A stretch of DNA of 64,000 bases from Mycogone perniciosa (taxonomy: Eukaryota > Ascomycota > Sordariomycetes > Hypocreales > Hypocreaceae). The position numbers and the translations under genes are program-made. Positions 1-12,982 of the stretch are shown here, one piece after another; the stretch's first letter is position 1; each line of letters begins with the position of its first letter. The notes beneath the pieces are model-generated. The model made no database searches. It was given only the letters and a program-made list of their open reading frames with translations, and was not told the DNA's origin. The stretch covers positions 1 to 64,000 of the forward strand of contig JAOALB010000144.1 in NCBI GenBank assembly GCA_025331125.1. Direction: 5' to 3'.

Positions 1-1088
1 CCCCGGTGCCCCCCCCCCCCCCCCCTTTTTCATGTTTTCGTCTGGTCATTCGGTTGGAGTTGGAAGAGGGATGAAGAAAGGGTTGGTCTTTTATGTTGTA
101 GATGAAGACCGATGATGTTTTGCATCCCTCCCTAGGACCGAGGGTTTCTAGCAATGTATAGGAATAACGGGTAGACAATTCAATGTGTAAATTTTTGCTG
201 CCAAGTTTCTGGTTCTGGTGTCTCTATTGGGGCTGCTGCCGTAGAGAAAACTCTTTTGACTTGTCCCGATTAGAGTAGCAAACAACCAAGCGCAGATATT
301 CACAACCCGGAATGGAAGAATCAAGTAATTTCTCATCTTTCAATTAATTCGCCTTCTGACAAAGAGAGAAGCTACTAATGATGCCTTAGGGGAGTGTAAT
401 CTCGCCCTTCCCTTTCCCGTTCTATTTGCAGTCAACCTAAAACAAATAAACCCCATCATCGTTTGCAGATGAAGAAAAAAACCGCTTGTCACGCCGTCAT
501 CTCCTCATGGTTGCTTGCCTCTTGATCGCATAAAACCCATCGCAAAAACCACCCAGTGACACTAGGGGTGTAAACTGAAGAGCGCCTCATTAAACCCATC
601 CAACTGTATGCAATTCATCCCGTAAAACAAAAGGTACGTATCAAGGAAGAATCTGCCTCCGAGAAGTCTCTCCGGGCAGCTCCAAGTATCCAAAAGAAAA
701 AACCATTCTAAATCAGGTCGTTGGCCGAGTCGTCCTAGGCTTTGAAGACATTCCTCTTGTGATTCAACCCATGTGTGTATCAACATCAAACTGAAATAGC
801 CCGTGCCCAGAAACAGAAAAACAGACTGAGGTATCATTGCTTGAACCCACACGCCGCGAAGATGCCGTTTCAATACCCCCGAATTCCTCCTAACTATTCT
901 TTAATCCTAAATCCCAGACAAAATCATGGGCTCGTCGTTGCGTAACCATTAACTCCCCGGGCAAATTACCCTGTGATGCGTTCTATGAACCAAAGCAAAC
1001 GGCGTTCCCGCGCCGCACCGCCATACTCGTAATAGAAGCCACAATAGCTCTTGCAAATCCATGCGCCTCACCTCGTGTAACGAGGCTT
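1..1088. other. Downstream flank of areA, no gene seen
   Basis: This stretch lies 3' of the areA stop codon and presumably holds its 3' UTR. A 17-base C run occupies positions 9-25. Only short random reading frames are present, and none has a recognisable domain or sensible splice sites. Confidence 0.6.
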
Positions 1089-4000
1089 TCAAAGACTCAT
1101 TGTCAGCCATTCCCATTCTTGAGGTCCAGACGTGCTGTTAGTGCCATTGGCGAGGTTGGATTGGTTGCCACCCAAGGACACCATGCTTGATCCCATCATG
1201 GAGCGCTGCCCCGTGGAGAAGCCATTGGACATCATTGTACTTGAAATAGAAGGCATGCTAGGAGTCGGGCCCAGAGGTCGAGGAGGGTTGACATCGCCGG
1301 GGGCATCAATATCCATGGCTGATAATGACCCCATGCCTTCACTCTTGCTGTGTCTGCGTTGCCGTTTCGATGATGCGGTAGAGGGTCGGGCCATGGATAA
1401 CGCTGACGCTCCAGGTCCTGGGGCCGTCTTTAGCGGCGCAGCGGCAATTGGCACCACGCCCTTCCCCCCCATGACAGTAGTCGTCCCCCCAGCACTTCCA
1501 TACTGACTATTCGGTGTGCTACCAGCGGTGTTGGCTCCACTTCCAGGGCTTTCGGCCTCCTTGCTGCTCGCAGGACGGCTTGTTGAAGGAGGTGTGACAG
1601 CTTGGTGATTGGTAACCATCGTGGACATGGATAAGGCCGAGTTCTTCCGGGAGGCGGCAGCCGAGTTTGCGTTTGAACCCTTCTTCCTTGAGCCTCCAAC
1701 AGGGAGATTGGCACCGGAACCTCGGTTTCTTTTCTTGATGACATCAGTCTTCAAGCTCAAAGGCCTTACAACGCCGTGGAGTTTCAAGAAGAGGCCACAG
1801 GCATTGCACAAGGGCTGACCCTCAGGGTTCCGCCTCCATAATGGTGTCGTTTGGGTAAAGCAGTTGGTGCAGGTGGTTGGCGTATTACTGTCTCCTTGGC
1901 TCCCATTAGCTGCTGCCTGCAAATTGGTCGAGGATCCATGCTTGGAAATAGGCGGTGGTGAAGAAGGCCTGCTGGGTGCGACTGAAGAGTAGCCCGACAT
2001 GGTTCCGGTAGCCTCAGCGCCCGGCGAATTCGGTAGTGACTGGGCCAATTGCTCGAATCCGCTATGCTTGGTTGCTAGATGTGAGGGTGTGGATGAGTTG
2101 CGAGGAAGCCTGGGCTGCCTTCTGTCGTTTCCAGGTCTAATCGACTGCGAGTGAGATCGACTCAAGCCATGGTTTTCCCAGTCGCCATTATTGTCGACGT
2201 AATCAGTGGTAGTACCTCCAATCTGGACTTGCTTACGGGTTGGGCCTCCCGGGAAACGAGCAGCCTGGGTACTGAACTGACCCGGAAGAGAGGCATCCCA
2301 GCCCAAGGATCCGGCCTCGTCGACCGTGGACGAAAAATCGCCGTGAATGCCCATGTTTCGGTCTAGGAAGACGTTGCCGTCGTCTTCATCAGAATCTCCC
2401 CCGAAGCCGAGCATGTTTCCTTGCTGCATGGACAGAACGGGTGAAGCAACCTGAGAATCTGTCTGGAAGACCTGAGTGGGGTCAATGTGCCCAAATGAGC
2501 TTGGGGCGGTACTGTATGCCGAGACAGTCTCAGACCCTGTGCTTGCGGTGTGAAACACGCTGTTGCTGCGGCTACTGGTATTATTTCCGTTGGATTCGCT
2601 GTACATGAACTGCTGATTCATGCTGTTGTTGCCCATGCCCGGAGGACCCTGTCGAAAGCCCTGGGCACGACGATGGCGAACATCTTGGGACCCGAAATAG
2701 ATGCCGTCATCAGTTATTGGGTGCGGGGTAGACGTATTTGATGGATATTGCGAGCCGGTTGGTGAGTAAAAATCATTGCTGAGAGAGGAGGAGTGTAATG
2801 AGTTGTTGTTGTTGTTGTTGTTATACATGCTGGAGAAGGGGCCATTCGACATCATTGGAGAGGTGGATGGAGAGAATGAGAAATCCTGCTGAAAAGCAGA
2901 TGAGGAGTTGATGATGGGGTCGTTCTCCATAAAGGTGTCGAGGCTGAAGGGGACGCCTCCGTTATTGGGGGACATTTGCTGTGGCATGGAGACGGTGTTG
3001 GAGTTATCGAGGGAGTAGCCCTGGAGTTCTGGATCGGCCTCTAAATCGAGGTGGGCAGCAGAGGTATTACTGTTGGCGGCGCCGACATGGGGAGAGAAGT
3101 TGGCGGGGCGCTTTCTCGTCTAAATGTGAACAGATGTGTAAGTATTTGAAAGATGATGAGTCGCGGAGCGGGGCAAGAGAGAAGCAAAGACCAGGGTCGA
3201 TGGAACCCAACTAGAGCATGTGCGCTGAGAACAAACTCGACACAAGACTGAGGGACACTCACCCGACGGTCATCAATGCTGGTTTTGCGATGGTGTCGCT
3301 GAACGTAATTGAACTCACCGCCCACACCTCGTTGGTGGTGCGGCGGGACAGGCACGGACTGTGGGACAAACTGGTTGGAGTTGGACAAGTCTTTCCGTGG
3401 TTTGATGGGGATGGCCGAGGCCAGCGAGCTGGACGATTTGTTCCTTTCAAGAGTAGAAGTCGGCATGGGGAATGAGGAGAAAGATGGAGGCGGCGGAGGC
3501 GAGTTGTCGCTGACTGGAGTAGCCCCATCCTCGGAGAAGATGAAGTCGTCGATGTTCATGGCATCCAGGCTGCTGGCATTGATTCCCGACGTCTTGCGCA
3601 GCTGCTGGGCAATTCCGCTGGGGGCGTTTTGCGCTGTCGCCTGTTGAATAAATCTGTGGAGGAGGGAAATTCAGTCAGCGCGCGCGTTCAGATTTCCACC
3701 CAAGTTGAGCACGCAATAGCTTAACCCTGGTCATGCACCCGATGAAACCCAAAATGCATCAAACGATGGGATAAAAATAGAATAAGCAGAAGGTGTGACG
3801 CAAACTCCAGATCCAAGGTGGGAACAGTGTAGAAAAACGACAGGAGAGATGTACCTGTTCTGCTTCTGCTGCTCTTGCTGGCGTTTACGAAGATTGAGAG
3901 CCATCATTCGCCACGTCAGGTTCTCCATGCGCTGCTGGTTTGGCAACTGCTGCTTGGTCTTGCTGAAAAACTTCCAAACCTGCGCAGCCAGCGGGTCTTG

Positions 4001-4276
4001 GTGCTGCATCTGCTCGAAAGTGTCGGGCGAATCGCTGGCAGCGGTCTCGAAAGACGGGAAAAGGGCGGAGCCAAGGACATTGTCGTTGGCAGTCGGGCCT
4101 CCACTGTTGAAGGCGCTGGCACCATTGCCGTTGAGAATGGCGACGTTGTCGTCGTCTCGTGTATCCATGCGTGCGAATATGCGGTCGGTGCTTCGGTGAG
4201 GGTCGGGTCTTCGCGGAAAGCGGTAGTCGTGCTCTGTTGTGGTCGGGTTCATCGCGATCGGACTGACGGTGGCCAT
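1089..4276 (-). CDS. areA: GATA-type nitrogen regulator AreA/NIT2
   Basis: Global positive regulator of nitrogen-catabolite genes; it binds GATA sites in the nucleus. Three exons are predicted on the minus strand: 4276-3855, 3653-3263 and 3119-1089, giving 947 residues, close to the family size. The N-terminal part holds the conserved AreA block (DUF1752-like, including DPLAAQVWKFFSKTKQQLPN). One GATA zinc finger has Cys688, Cys691, Cys709 and Cys712 (CX2C-X17-CX2C), followed by the basic tail LKTDVIKKRNR. The protein ends in EWEWLTMSL, the conserved C-terminus that in relatives contacts the repressor NmrA. A poly-Asn run follows the second intron. Phase closes exactly across both introns. 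In the family, activity is controlled by NmrA binding and mRNA stability; neither can be read here. Identification is very secure; the exact ATG is slightly less so. Confidence 0.97.
2802..2822 (-). repeat. (GTT)7 microsatellite coding poly-Asn in AreA
   Basis: Seven tandem GTT units on the plus strand read as AAC codons on the coding strand, giving a run of seven Asn near residue 370 of AreA. Such homopolymers are common in the linkers of fungal transcription factors and are likely length-variable between strains. Confidence 0.85.
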
Positions 4277-7200
4277 GGATTGTCGAGATGCTATAAGCAG
4301 TCTTATGGAAATTTGTTTGAATATGGTCTCTGGTCCAACGAATTCGTGCGTCCTGTACGTATTCGTTTGGAGGAATGGAGGAGGGGAGGGGTGGCAGAAC
4401 AGCAGCAGACAGAGGAAAATGGCCCCCCCGTCGCAGCCAAAAGTTGGCGCCGCCGTTGCTTGAGTGAGTGAATTGAAAATCGCCGCAGTCTAGCTGGGCG
4501 GGTCCCGCCAGTAGACTGAAATGCAGGCTTCACCGTCAGCAGGGTTAGCCTGACAGGTCAGGTCAAAAAGCCGGGAAGGGCTCGGTGTGTGGGCGTGCGG
4601 GCTATTTTTTTTCTGGTCCTCCAGCGCGCGCATGTGCGTCTGTAGTACGGAGTACTCGTCGTAGCACTCGCTCGTCTTAGTACTATATAGTATTGTCGTA
4701 TGTATGTGCGATGACGGCAGGCGGTGGACGCAGTGAGCGTCGGCACTCGGCGGTATTCTGTCAGTCTGATGAAGCCCAAAAGTGTAAAGGAAGAAGTGAT
4801 GGTGACGGTGATGGCGGTGATGAAGAAAAGAACACGGATTGTCTTCCTTTCAAGCCGTGGAGGCAGATGATCTGCTCCTGCAACTACTACGGAGTACCCT
4901 GTTGCTCCTACCTTGTTGCTCCTACCTTGCGCTCATGGTCATGGTCTACCAGAGACAAGAGGTACTCGTGACATCCATTCTACTTGCACGGAGAACACAC
5001 CAGCATTTGGATCTCAGCCCGTTTGGCGCCGTAAAAGCTGTGCTAGGCGCAAAGCCTAGAGGTTACTAGCACCAAGGTACGTGCACGGTACAAAGCACGG
5101 AGTAGTGGGTACCAGAAAATGCCAGTGATGTGCACCGAGAGCGGAGTATTCCGTACGGCTTGCCAGGTTGTGTCGATGGGTCCGCCACCAGGTCAAACCC
5201 TGGAAATGCACTGGGTTCTGTGCATACGAGCCTGCAGATGAGCTGCAAAGAGATGCAGATTGGTCTGTATGGGTGGTGTAGCAGCGACATGCAGGAGCTC
5301 AAGCAAGGTGAAATGAGCGCAGGTGAAAGGTGCAGAATTTGTCTAGAGCACCTCCGAAGGACATGGAATGAAGACTGAATATCCATACATGCCGCGCAAC
5401 CCTTTTTTTTCCGGCCAACATGAATCGCACCTCTTTGTGCTTACGAGTCGTAGGCATTCGCTCTCTCTGTGGCGAACAACTGTCAACCAACCTACGAGTA
5501 CGAGTACATACAGCTCCGTCATCATCAGCATTCGTCGGTCGCGCTACGAGCATGTGCTTGTGCTTTGCAGTTCTTTCAGAAGACTAGGGTAGGGTAGGGT
5601 CCTGTCAATTTGTTGAAGGGGTGGTCCGATTTCCAGATCCCTAGTGCCCTTTCTGCGCTTCACTTGTGGGGGGTGCGCCACTCCAGACGTGGGGGGGAGG
5701 CAAAGAAGAAGGGAAAAAAAAACAGAAAAAAGGCCGTGACCGTTGGTTCTGGTACTAGTTTACTTCGTACCCAGCAGTACGAATAGTAATACTACAATGT
5801 TGGTTGGGAGTTCATGGTTCGAAAGTGTCAATAATAGTTGCGCCGCAATAATAGCATTAACGCTATTGGATGGAAATGGGTTAGCAAGGCCCCAGTTCAG
5901 ACGGTTTCAACACTGGCAAAGGCATGCACTGACGTCTGTCAGTCGAGTCAACACTTATATTAATATTCCGTACTAAGACTACTGGTAATCCTCCGTGCTA
6001 ACGACTGGCCGCACAACAGGACTCTGTTCTCGGCAAATGAAGACCGAATAGTTGCTACTAACCCAACAACTCCATCTTTCATCAATCGTTTGCATTGGAA
6101 ATGAACCAAGGATCGGTTGTGAGAATCCTTACTACTCTGTACTCCGTACATGCGACGCTATGGAGTAGTAGTAGTCAGACCTCTGCCGCATCAGCAGGCC
6201 CAGCATGCGCGCTATGCTTCAAACTACGGCACTCGACCAAAACAAGAAAAGGCTCGAACCGCATGTGCATGTTGAAAAAAAAAAAAAAAAACTCAAACAA
6301 AAAACCTCAAATTGCAGTAAGAAAACAGAGTAGTACTACATATCTAATACCACGACGTAAAGACCGATCCTTATCGGAGCTGTTATGGAGTTGTGGGAGC
6401 TTTATCTCCCCGATAAACAATCATCTGTCTGTCACTTCTCTGACATGTGCTTGCGGAGGGGTCAACACCAGACTGACAAGACTGACAAGCCCAGCCCGGT
6501 TCCTTCTCGTGCATCGGAACCGCCAGCCTCTCTCTGTCCACCGTCCCGCCGGTTCTTCCAGCTCCTAGCAGGGCCCTTGCATTCTTTACCCACACGCGCG
6601 AGCGATTGGGATTGGGATAGACAGGCCGGAGCTAGCTGAGAGGGGCAAGCCGGACCATCAGCCAGCCAGCCAACGTCCATCGGATTCTCCAGCAGTCTCA
6701 GACATCGGACCAGAAGACTCGACCCATGCGATTCCGTTCTGCGAGGCGTCTGAGCCCTGTCTGAACCCTGTCCGAACCCTGTCCGTGGCGGCGCCTTGGC
6801 TCGACCGGACGCCATTCTTCCCTCAATCGTAGTCTCAACTGTCTTTGAACGATCGGCTCATCGCCTATACGGAGTAGATCCTACGAAACACTAGCCCATA
6901 GCACCCATTGAGTGAGTGAGGGGCATACGAGTAACATTCGACCGACAAGTTGCTCTGCGGGTGCAAACTGCTCCATACATGCCTAAAGTAGTGCTCCTCA
7001 AGGCAACTGCTTAAGGAGCTCCATATGATTGTCGTTAATACGGATGGGGCTCCATCATGGACATTGTAGGGCCGATACGATCCCTGGCTAGCTCCCGTGG
7101 CGATGGATGGTCACTCAATAGCCGAGCACATGTGCATCGAGTTGTGTTGCGCTGAGTTAGAGTATGTATGGTATGTATGCGCACCATTGGTCCCGGACAT

Positions 7201-8706
7201 GGTGGATTGTGATCCTACTCGTACGGAGATATGGCAGTGTACGAGCAGGTACGAAGCATGCAATGCGACCCCAAGCACCTCCTATATATTGACAGCTCAC
7301 CTGCGTTCTCATCGGATGAAACCCCCTCGCTGTCCTGTTGCATATCGAAACCGGTCTGGCCCTGGCTGGCATCCTCGAGAGAACGGCAGTGTGTACTTCG
7401 TACTTCGTAACTGCACAGAGCGCTTCCCGAGAAGGACGCCGGGCAATCATTCTCCCATGTGGTCGCGGCAGATCGAGATCCTTCCCTGGTGCTCGCTAAT
7501 GAAGAATTATCAGAGTAAGACGCCACAGTCACTTTCTCTCTGCATGCTGTACAGCTCGGTTAGGCACGCAGTCGATCACAAGCCCCCATTGAGGTTTACA
7601 TAATAACACTAGCACACTCCTAGTAACCCGCTGGTTATTTTTGGGCTTTGGGTGCTCCGTATTCTCGCCCGAGTAGTGCGTTTATTGGCGAAAAGAAGTC
7701 AGGAATAGCAACGTGCCTGGTGGGAAAAGGCCGGCGATATTCTCGGACCGCCATGACGGAAGCCCTCGTCGGTCCGGGAAGACATGCCTGCAATATCTCC
7801 TGCAGCCACACATGCAGGTCTCTCATAAAACGAGTGCTGAAGAGACATACGAGTAAAGTAGAACACCCATATTTTCTAGCTTACTATTAGATCAAACGAC
7901 TCGAAAACTGGCAGGGAACATAGTCATGTGGTTGCCTTGGTTGAACATAGTCGATGCACTGCATCTACACCGAGGTTACACAACAGCTCGTAATGGGATA
8001 ACTTCTAAACGCGATTGGCCAATAATCATGACTGAAGCTTCGGGTTGCAAAAGCAATATGCATGACAACTCGAACATGTCGAATTCGAGGCGTTGGCAAA
8101 GCCATCACACGACGCAACTCTGGTGTATGAATGAATGCCCACAGTTGCGCGAACGATGTTGTGGTTCATCTCCTTGATATTCATTGGAGTCGGAGAATTT
8201 ATGCGATGGTCGATCGGCAAACTTCTCTTGGCATGGTGTATTGAACACTGCATGAAGCTCGTGCCCAAATGTACGAGTTCTGTGAATAGAGCGGGCAAAA
8301 AAAAAAGAATTCTAGACCGTTGTTGTCGTCTTGGCAAGAAAACCCGATGATCATTCTCTGCTTCTAGGCAAAGCTCGGTCTGACCTAGATCCATATTTTC
8401 AAGGTTCCATACTACAACACGCTTGGGTTGTCCGAACACAACTGCTGTTGTTAGGTCACGCAGCTGGATTAACATCTCTTCGCCTATTTTCCCTGTCTAA
8501 AATTGCTCGGAGATTTCCCATAATGCCTAGGGCCAACAGAATATCTTCTCTGCCTTCTCTCCGTGAGAACCGACTATGCCCTTGGCAACGGCAGAGCGGC
8601 AGAAGGAGTCACGATGAGGCAAAAAACGGAGAGAGAAAATACTAATACAAAGGGAGGCTTTTCTCGATGATTAATGTCGCTCATCTTTTAACTCAGCGAG
8701 GTGTCA
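4277..8706. other. 4.4 kb gene-free region upstream of areA
   Basis: No convincing gene is visible on either strand. The part next to areA must hold its promoter and leader; long leaders are usual for this gene. Exact copies of TACGGAGTA or its complement lie at 4646, 4888, 6140 and 6868, with near matches between. An A run of 16 bases lies near 6276. Open frames here are short and lack family resemblance or codon bias. Confidence 0.6.
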
Positions 8707-9775
8707 ATGACCATGAAGGCATTCTTATCGATTGCTACAGTTTTGCTGCCTTTTGTTCTTGGTGCTGTGGTTGCACAAAATGATCTCATGCAGCAGATCT
8801 CCGACAACTTCGCCGTGGCGGACGTTCTGAATCCTCAGAGTCCATTGGGGAGGACGAATGTGGCTCTGGGTATGGCTGTTAAGCCTGGCACACAACTGAG
8901 GATTCTTTGTGTGGGCGACTCCATCACTTGGGGATTTATGAGTGATAAAGATGGCGGCGATGGCAATGGGTACAGACTGAAGCTGCGTGGAAATTTGTCG
9001 AGTAAGTCTCATTATGGTAACCACTGTGATATCTGGACTGATAGATAGTTTCTAGAGGACAAGATTGTGTTTGCAGGCACTGAAACATCAAATGGGAATA
9101 TGGCGGATGGGTACTTTGTATGGATCTCCCCTTGGCCAGAGAATCCCTGGATCTAAAACTTGAGGGAAGTGAACAGTTCGATTGATACTGGATGGATAGG
9201 CTGCCTGGAATGGCAAAACCATACAGTTCATCGCCGATCATGTCAAACCCTCACTGAAGCAACGCCCGAACATCATTCTCCTCCACGCAGGAACCAACGA
9301 CATGAATCCCAACAGCTTTATCTCAACAGAGGGCCATGACCCCAAAGAAGCAGCATTGCGGCTGGACCGTCTGGTCGACATGATGATCAAGGAATGCCCC
9401 AACGCCGTCATCCTTGTAGCAATGATCCTGGATACCTGCAACGCTGACCAGGCCCCCCAAACTGAACGTTTCCAGACGTACATCTCTCAGGTAGCTTCCG
9501 CACGTCTCAAATCCGGAGCACACGTCTTGGCTGTGGATTTCACGACATTTAGAATGGGCAATCTCCAGGATTGTATTCATCCAACGAACAATGGATATCA
9601 CTTAATGGCCGATTATTGGTACGACTTTATCACTCAAATCCCTAAAGATTGGATCAATGCACCGGTTGGCCCTGATCCGAAACGTTCGGAAACTTCAGGG
9701 GATGGAAAGGTTTCGGGCATGAACTTTCTCTTGGGTCTCTCTTTGGTACTCGTGTTCGCTTCATTGTATGGGTGA
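8707..9775 (+). CDS. Secreted SGNH/GDSL hydrolase, probably GPI-anchored
   Basis: Likely extracellular esterase/lipase-type hydrolase of the SGNH superfamily, possibly acting on acylated wall or plant polysaccharides; the substrate is unknown. Exons 8707-9001, 9056-9117 and 9200-9775 give 310 residues. An N-terminal signal peptide (hydrophobic core AFLSIATVLLPFVLG) precedes block I with catalytic Ser72 in GDSIT. Block III is GTND with Asn152, and block V is DCIHP with Asp243 and His246. The last 20 residues are hydrophobic after a polar stretch, which looks like a GPI-attachment signal. The second exon was ended at TTT|GTATGG because only this joins MADGYF to AAWNG in frame, as expected for the family. 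The alternative start at 8713 removes two residues. Neighbouring DNA on both sides is gene-free. Confidence 0.9.
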
Positions 9776-11743
9776 AGGCGGATGGTTCTCGAGAGAACTT
9801 GATTTGAGAAATCATATAACAATGGGCTTGCACAACCTTTCTTCAGGACTCGACGGCATCCAAGTAGGCGAAGCTAGTGCTGTAATTCGTATTCTGGATA
9901 GGTTGGGAACTGCATGGCTTCTGCAACGCATCCATCATGCTACAGCCACCGCCGACATGTCCGTGACCCATGGTTCATGGTGTTTCATCCATCTCACGGC
10001 TTTAGAGCATGCCCATGGTGGTTTCATTCAGAATTGCTTCTCTCAGCTGGAACAAAAGGCGGGTAATGAAAGCTCTAAAAGCAGATCGATATCTTGGAGA
10101 ATTTCTCCTGTTCAACATCTTTCACACGCTAATTTTACTCGGTTGAACACCGAAGCCAACTTCAGCTACGAGATGAGTTCCGAGAGCGATCAACGTCCTG
10201 ATCCACAACGACCGGCTTTCCCTTACTCCGTACAACACACAAACTTGGCCTATTGATCAAGCACCATGTCCCGTCAGAGCCGTTTGGACATGGGTATGGG
10301 AAGGGAATCGGGCGAAACGCGGCTGACAGATCCGAGATTATCAAGTTTCCCTGGCCTTAATCATGCAGGCATCCCTTACACACAAGCAAGCCTGACACCA
10401 CAACACTATGAGTTGAAGCCTTGTTCAATCAATGCCGATGATTTCAGTGCGACAGCTTGGCAACGCCCGTCACAGGCGCCTAGGTAGTAGCGTGGGATGT
10501 CAGTTCATAGTAGCAGCAAATAACAACCCTAACTTTTAATGTCATCGCCTTGATTACGTCTACCCACCTTTCCCCTTGTAACGAAGAGGAATAGGCATTA
10601 TAGGTGCAAGTGTGTGACGTATGAGAAGGCGAAAGTGTTTGCTAGACGAATAGTAATGATGGTGTTCTAACGGTGGGCATCTCTGATATGCATGCTTCCG
10701 AAGGTCGTGTTAATATCCATAATGGTAATGTATTCTCAATTGCATGCCGTCGTCGTCATCTGAGACTGCTTATGGAACTACGGCTCGCTTCAAACAATTT
10801 TCAAAACTCGATATACGAAGCATACTATTTTTATTTGATACATAAATAAACAAGTTCAATCCTCTATAATATATGTAAAAAAAAACCCAGGAATCTCGTG
10901 ATTGGCATACCAATTATAGTACGGAGTTCTAAGGACCCTCAAATAAATAACCTCAACTTACCGTCCGTCCGGCTTATCCCCCAGATCTTTATCAGCACAT
11001 TGCTAAGCATCCCCGCATTCACTTCAGTTTCTCACATGGGAAAGGCTTTGTTTTATTAGGGGATTCTCAATTTAGCCGGCGAATCATAGATTGGCCTTGC
11101 TTGCCGACGACGAGTTGAGATCACATAATCAGAATTGGTAGATTTGCCTGTCGAGTTCAATAACTTCAGTCAAGACATTATGGCTTATGACCCGCATGTC
11201 GCTATCAATATCATACATTAAAGTATATTAATACTCGTAGTGAAGGATTCGACTTTACTTATTGGTAATCATGGAGAGATCTAATACCTTGATCGGAGTT
11301 ATTGAGATCCTACGATATCACTAATTGGAGTTTATATAAGAAGTAGAGTTATGACATTAAGCCTTGTCGCATTGGAGAAGGCTTCATAACAGCTTTCCGT
11401 TGTCACAGATACTATTTACCGCACAAAGCATTTCCGTGAAAAGGGGCTTTACATAAAACAACTTTAGCTATTGGTGAGATCAAATGACCTTTTTTTCTTT
11501 TTTTAGAAAAAAACGGATAATATTATGGACTGATGACAATGACGCGTCGATGCTGACATTTTTCTTCCCGTTGAAGGAACACTACCTCACGTGAGCTATC
11601 GTATTCGATTCGCTAGCTCATCCTACTGCATTATAAAGATGAATTTAAACAAGATAAAACGAGAGGAATCTGCTCAATACTGAAGAGCTGCCCTCATATC
11701 ACAAGAGATTGATTAACCTTACAAGGACATCAACAACACCGAG
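9776..11743. other. AT-rich spacer between hydrolase and methyltransferase
   Basis: No gene is recognised. From about 10500 to 11700 the sequence becomes visibly AT-rich, with homopolymer A and T runs and many TA steps, unlike the surrounding genic DNA. A TACTCCGTA copy lies at 10224. The far end carries the TATA and CACGTG elements of the next gene. Confidence 0.55.
11588..11638 (+). promoter_or_regulatory. Putative core promoter of the methyltransferase gene
   Basis: A palindromic CACGTG E-box (11588-11593) is followed by TATAAAG (11632-11638), about 106 bases before the ATG at 11744. Spacing suits a TATA-driven promoter. CACGTG is a bHLH-type site in fungi; the factor here is not known. 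Confidence 0.5.
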
Positions 11744-12982
11744 ATGGCTTCCAACACAGAGCAGGAACGCATCGCCATGCGAGATGTGTCTTACAATGAG
11801 CATTGCGGGATTCAAAAGGCGGCGATGCGAGCGGCGTTGGATCTTGTCCCGAGCTACCCGGACAGTAAGTCAAAACCGTCGTGTCAGATTGGCTGTAGTT
11901 ATGATACCGGTTCTGATGTTGTGCTAATCATGTGTGAAGGCAAGTCGCTTGTTGTAGTTGACTACGGATGCTCTCAAGGAGCGAATTCGTGAGACTTCCA
12001 CAGAGACCGATACCGAGTTTGCGCTGCTAACTGAAGAAAAAGAGTTGAAGCGCTGGAAAAAGTGGTCTCGACCTTACCCGACAACGCTGTAGCACGCCTT
12101 TACCTTGAAGATACGCCCTTCAATGACTTTGGCAGTCTTGCAAAGACCATTGAGACCAAGATTTCGACTCTTGCCCCGAAAGACAAGGGGATCTCTGTCT
12201 TTCCGGCTATGATTCCGGTGGGATTCTACCGACAAGTCATGCCTGATGCCTCCGTTGATCTGGGACTCGCTTGGTCGTCTTTTAATTACCTCGAAGCTAT
12301 CCCATATGTGAAATTGAGTCTCGAGACCTCTCCAGCCGAGTTCGCCGCTGCACGCCATGCTGCTTTTTCTGAAGCGGGAGCAAGAGACCTGGTCAAGTTG
12401 CTTCGTCTGCGTGCCGCCGAAATACGTGAGGGCGGAAGTTTCGTTGCTGTCGTTGGAGGGCAAGGCCCGGCAGATGACTCAAGACCGTCCACCACCGGCT
12501 CTCTGCTCCTCCAATCTGCGTCCATTGCTATGTTGATTAAGGGGAGGTTGACGAGAGAAGAGTTGGGGCAGATGGCTCTGTTTCCCTCACACGAGCGCAC
12601 ACCCGAGGAAATACTCGCGGTCCTAAATGATGCTGAAATCAAGGCCTTGTGGACTGTTGAGTCTCTCGAGCAGAAGCTCATAGAACATCCGGCCTGGACG
12701 ACATACCAAGCCGACTTGAAGGCAGCAGGCGGGAACTCTGCGCAGAAGGAATCAGCTGTTCGGACGTACGCCAGTGCTATAGCGAATTTCCTTATCTCTG
12801 CAGCAGGCTGGTTTTGGGTTGATGAGTTGAAAAAGTCCAGAGGTGCCGGCTGGAAAGACGGGGATGCATTTTTAGAGGAGTTGACAGAGCTTGCAGTGCA
12901 AGCGGGCGTAGAGAAGTTTCCCGATATGAAGGTTGAAATCTGGCATCATTATGTGAGGTTGAGGAGGACAGGAGCGAAATGA
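11744..12982 (+). CDS. SABATH-like SAM-dependent carboxyl methyltransferase
   Basis: Predicted SAM-dependent methyltransferase of the SABATH (Methyltransf_7) fold, which in plants methylates carboxyl groups of small acids such as salicylate or jasmonate. Exons 11744-11864, 11940-11988 and 12037-12982 encode 371 residues, typical for the family. The SAM-binding loop reads VVVDYGCSQGAN. The downstream acidic motif is LEDTPFNDF. The aromatic/substrate-pocket block starts VGFYRQVMPDASVDLGLAWSS, which mirrors the plant GSFYxRLFP...SSYxLHW block. Introns of 75 and 48 nt were set by phase. A TATA box and E-box lie upstream. The substrate cannot be read from sequence, and the gene is not in an obvious biosynthetic cluster. 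An alternative start at 11774 is possible. Confidence 0.85.
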
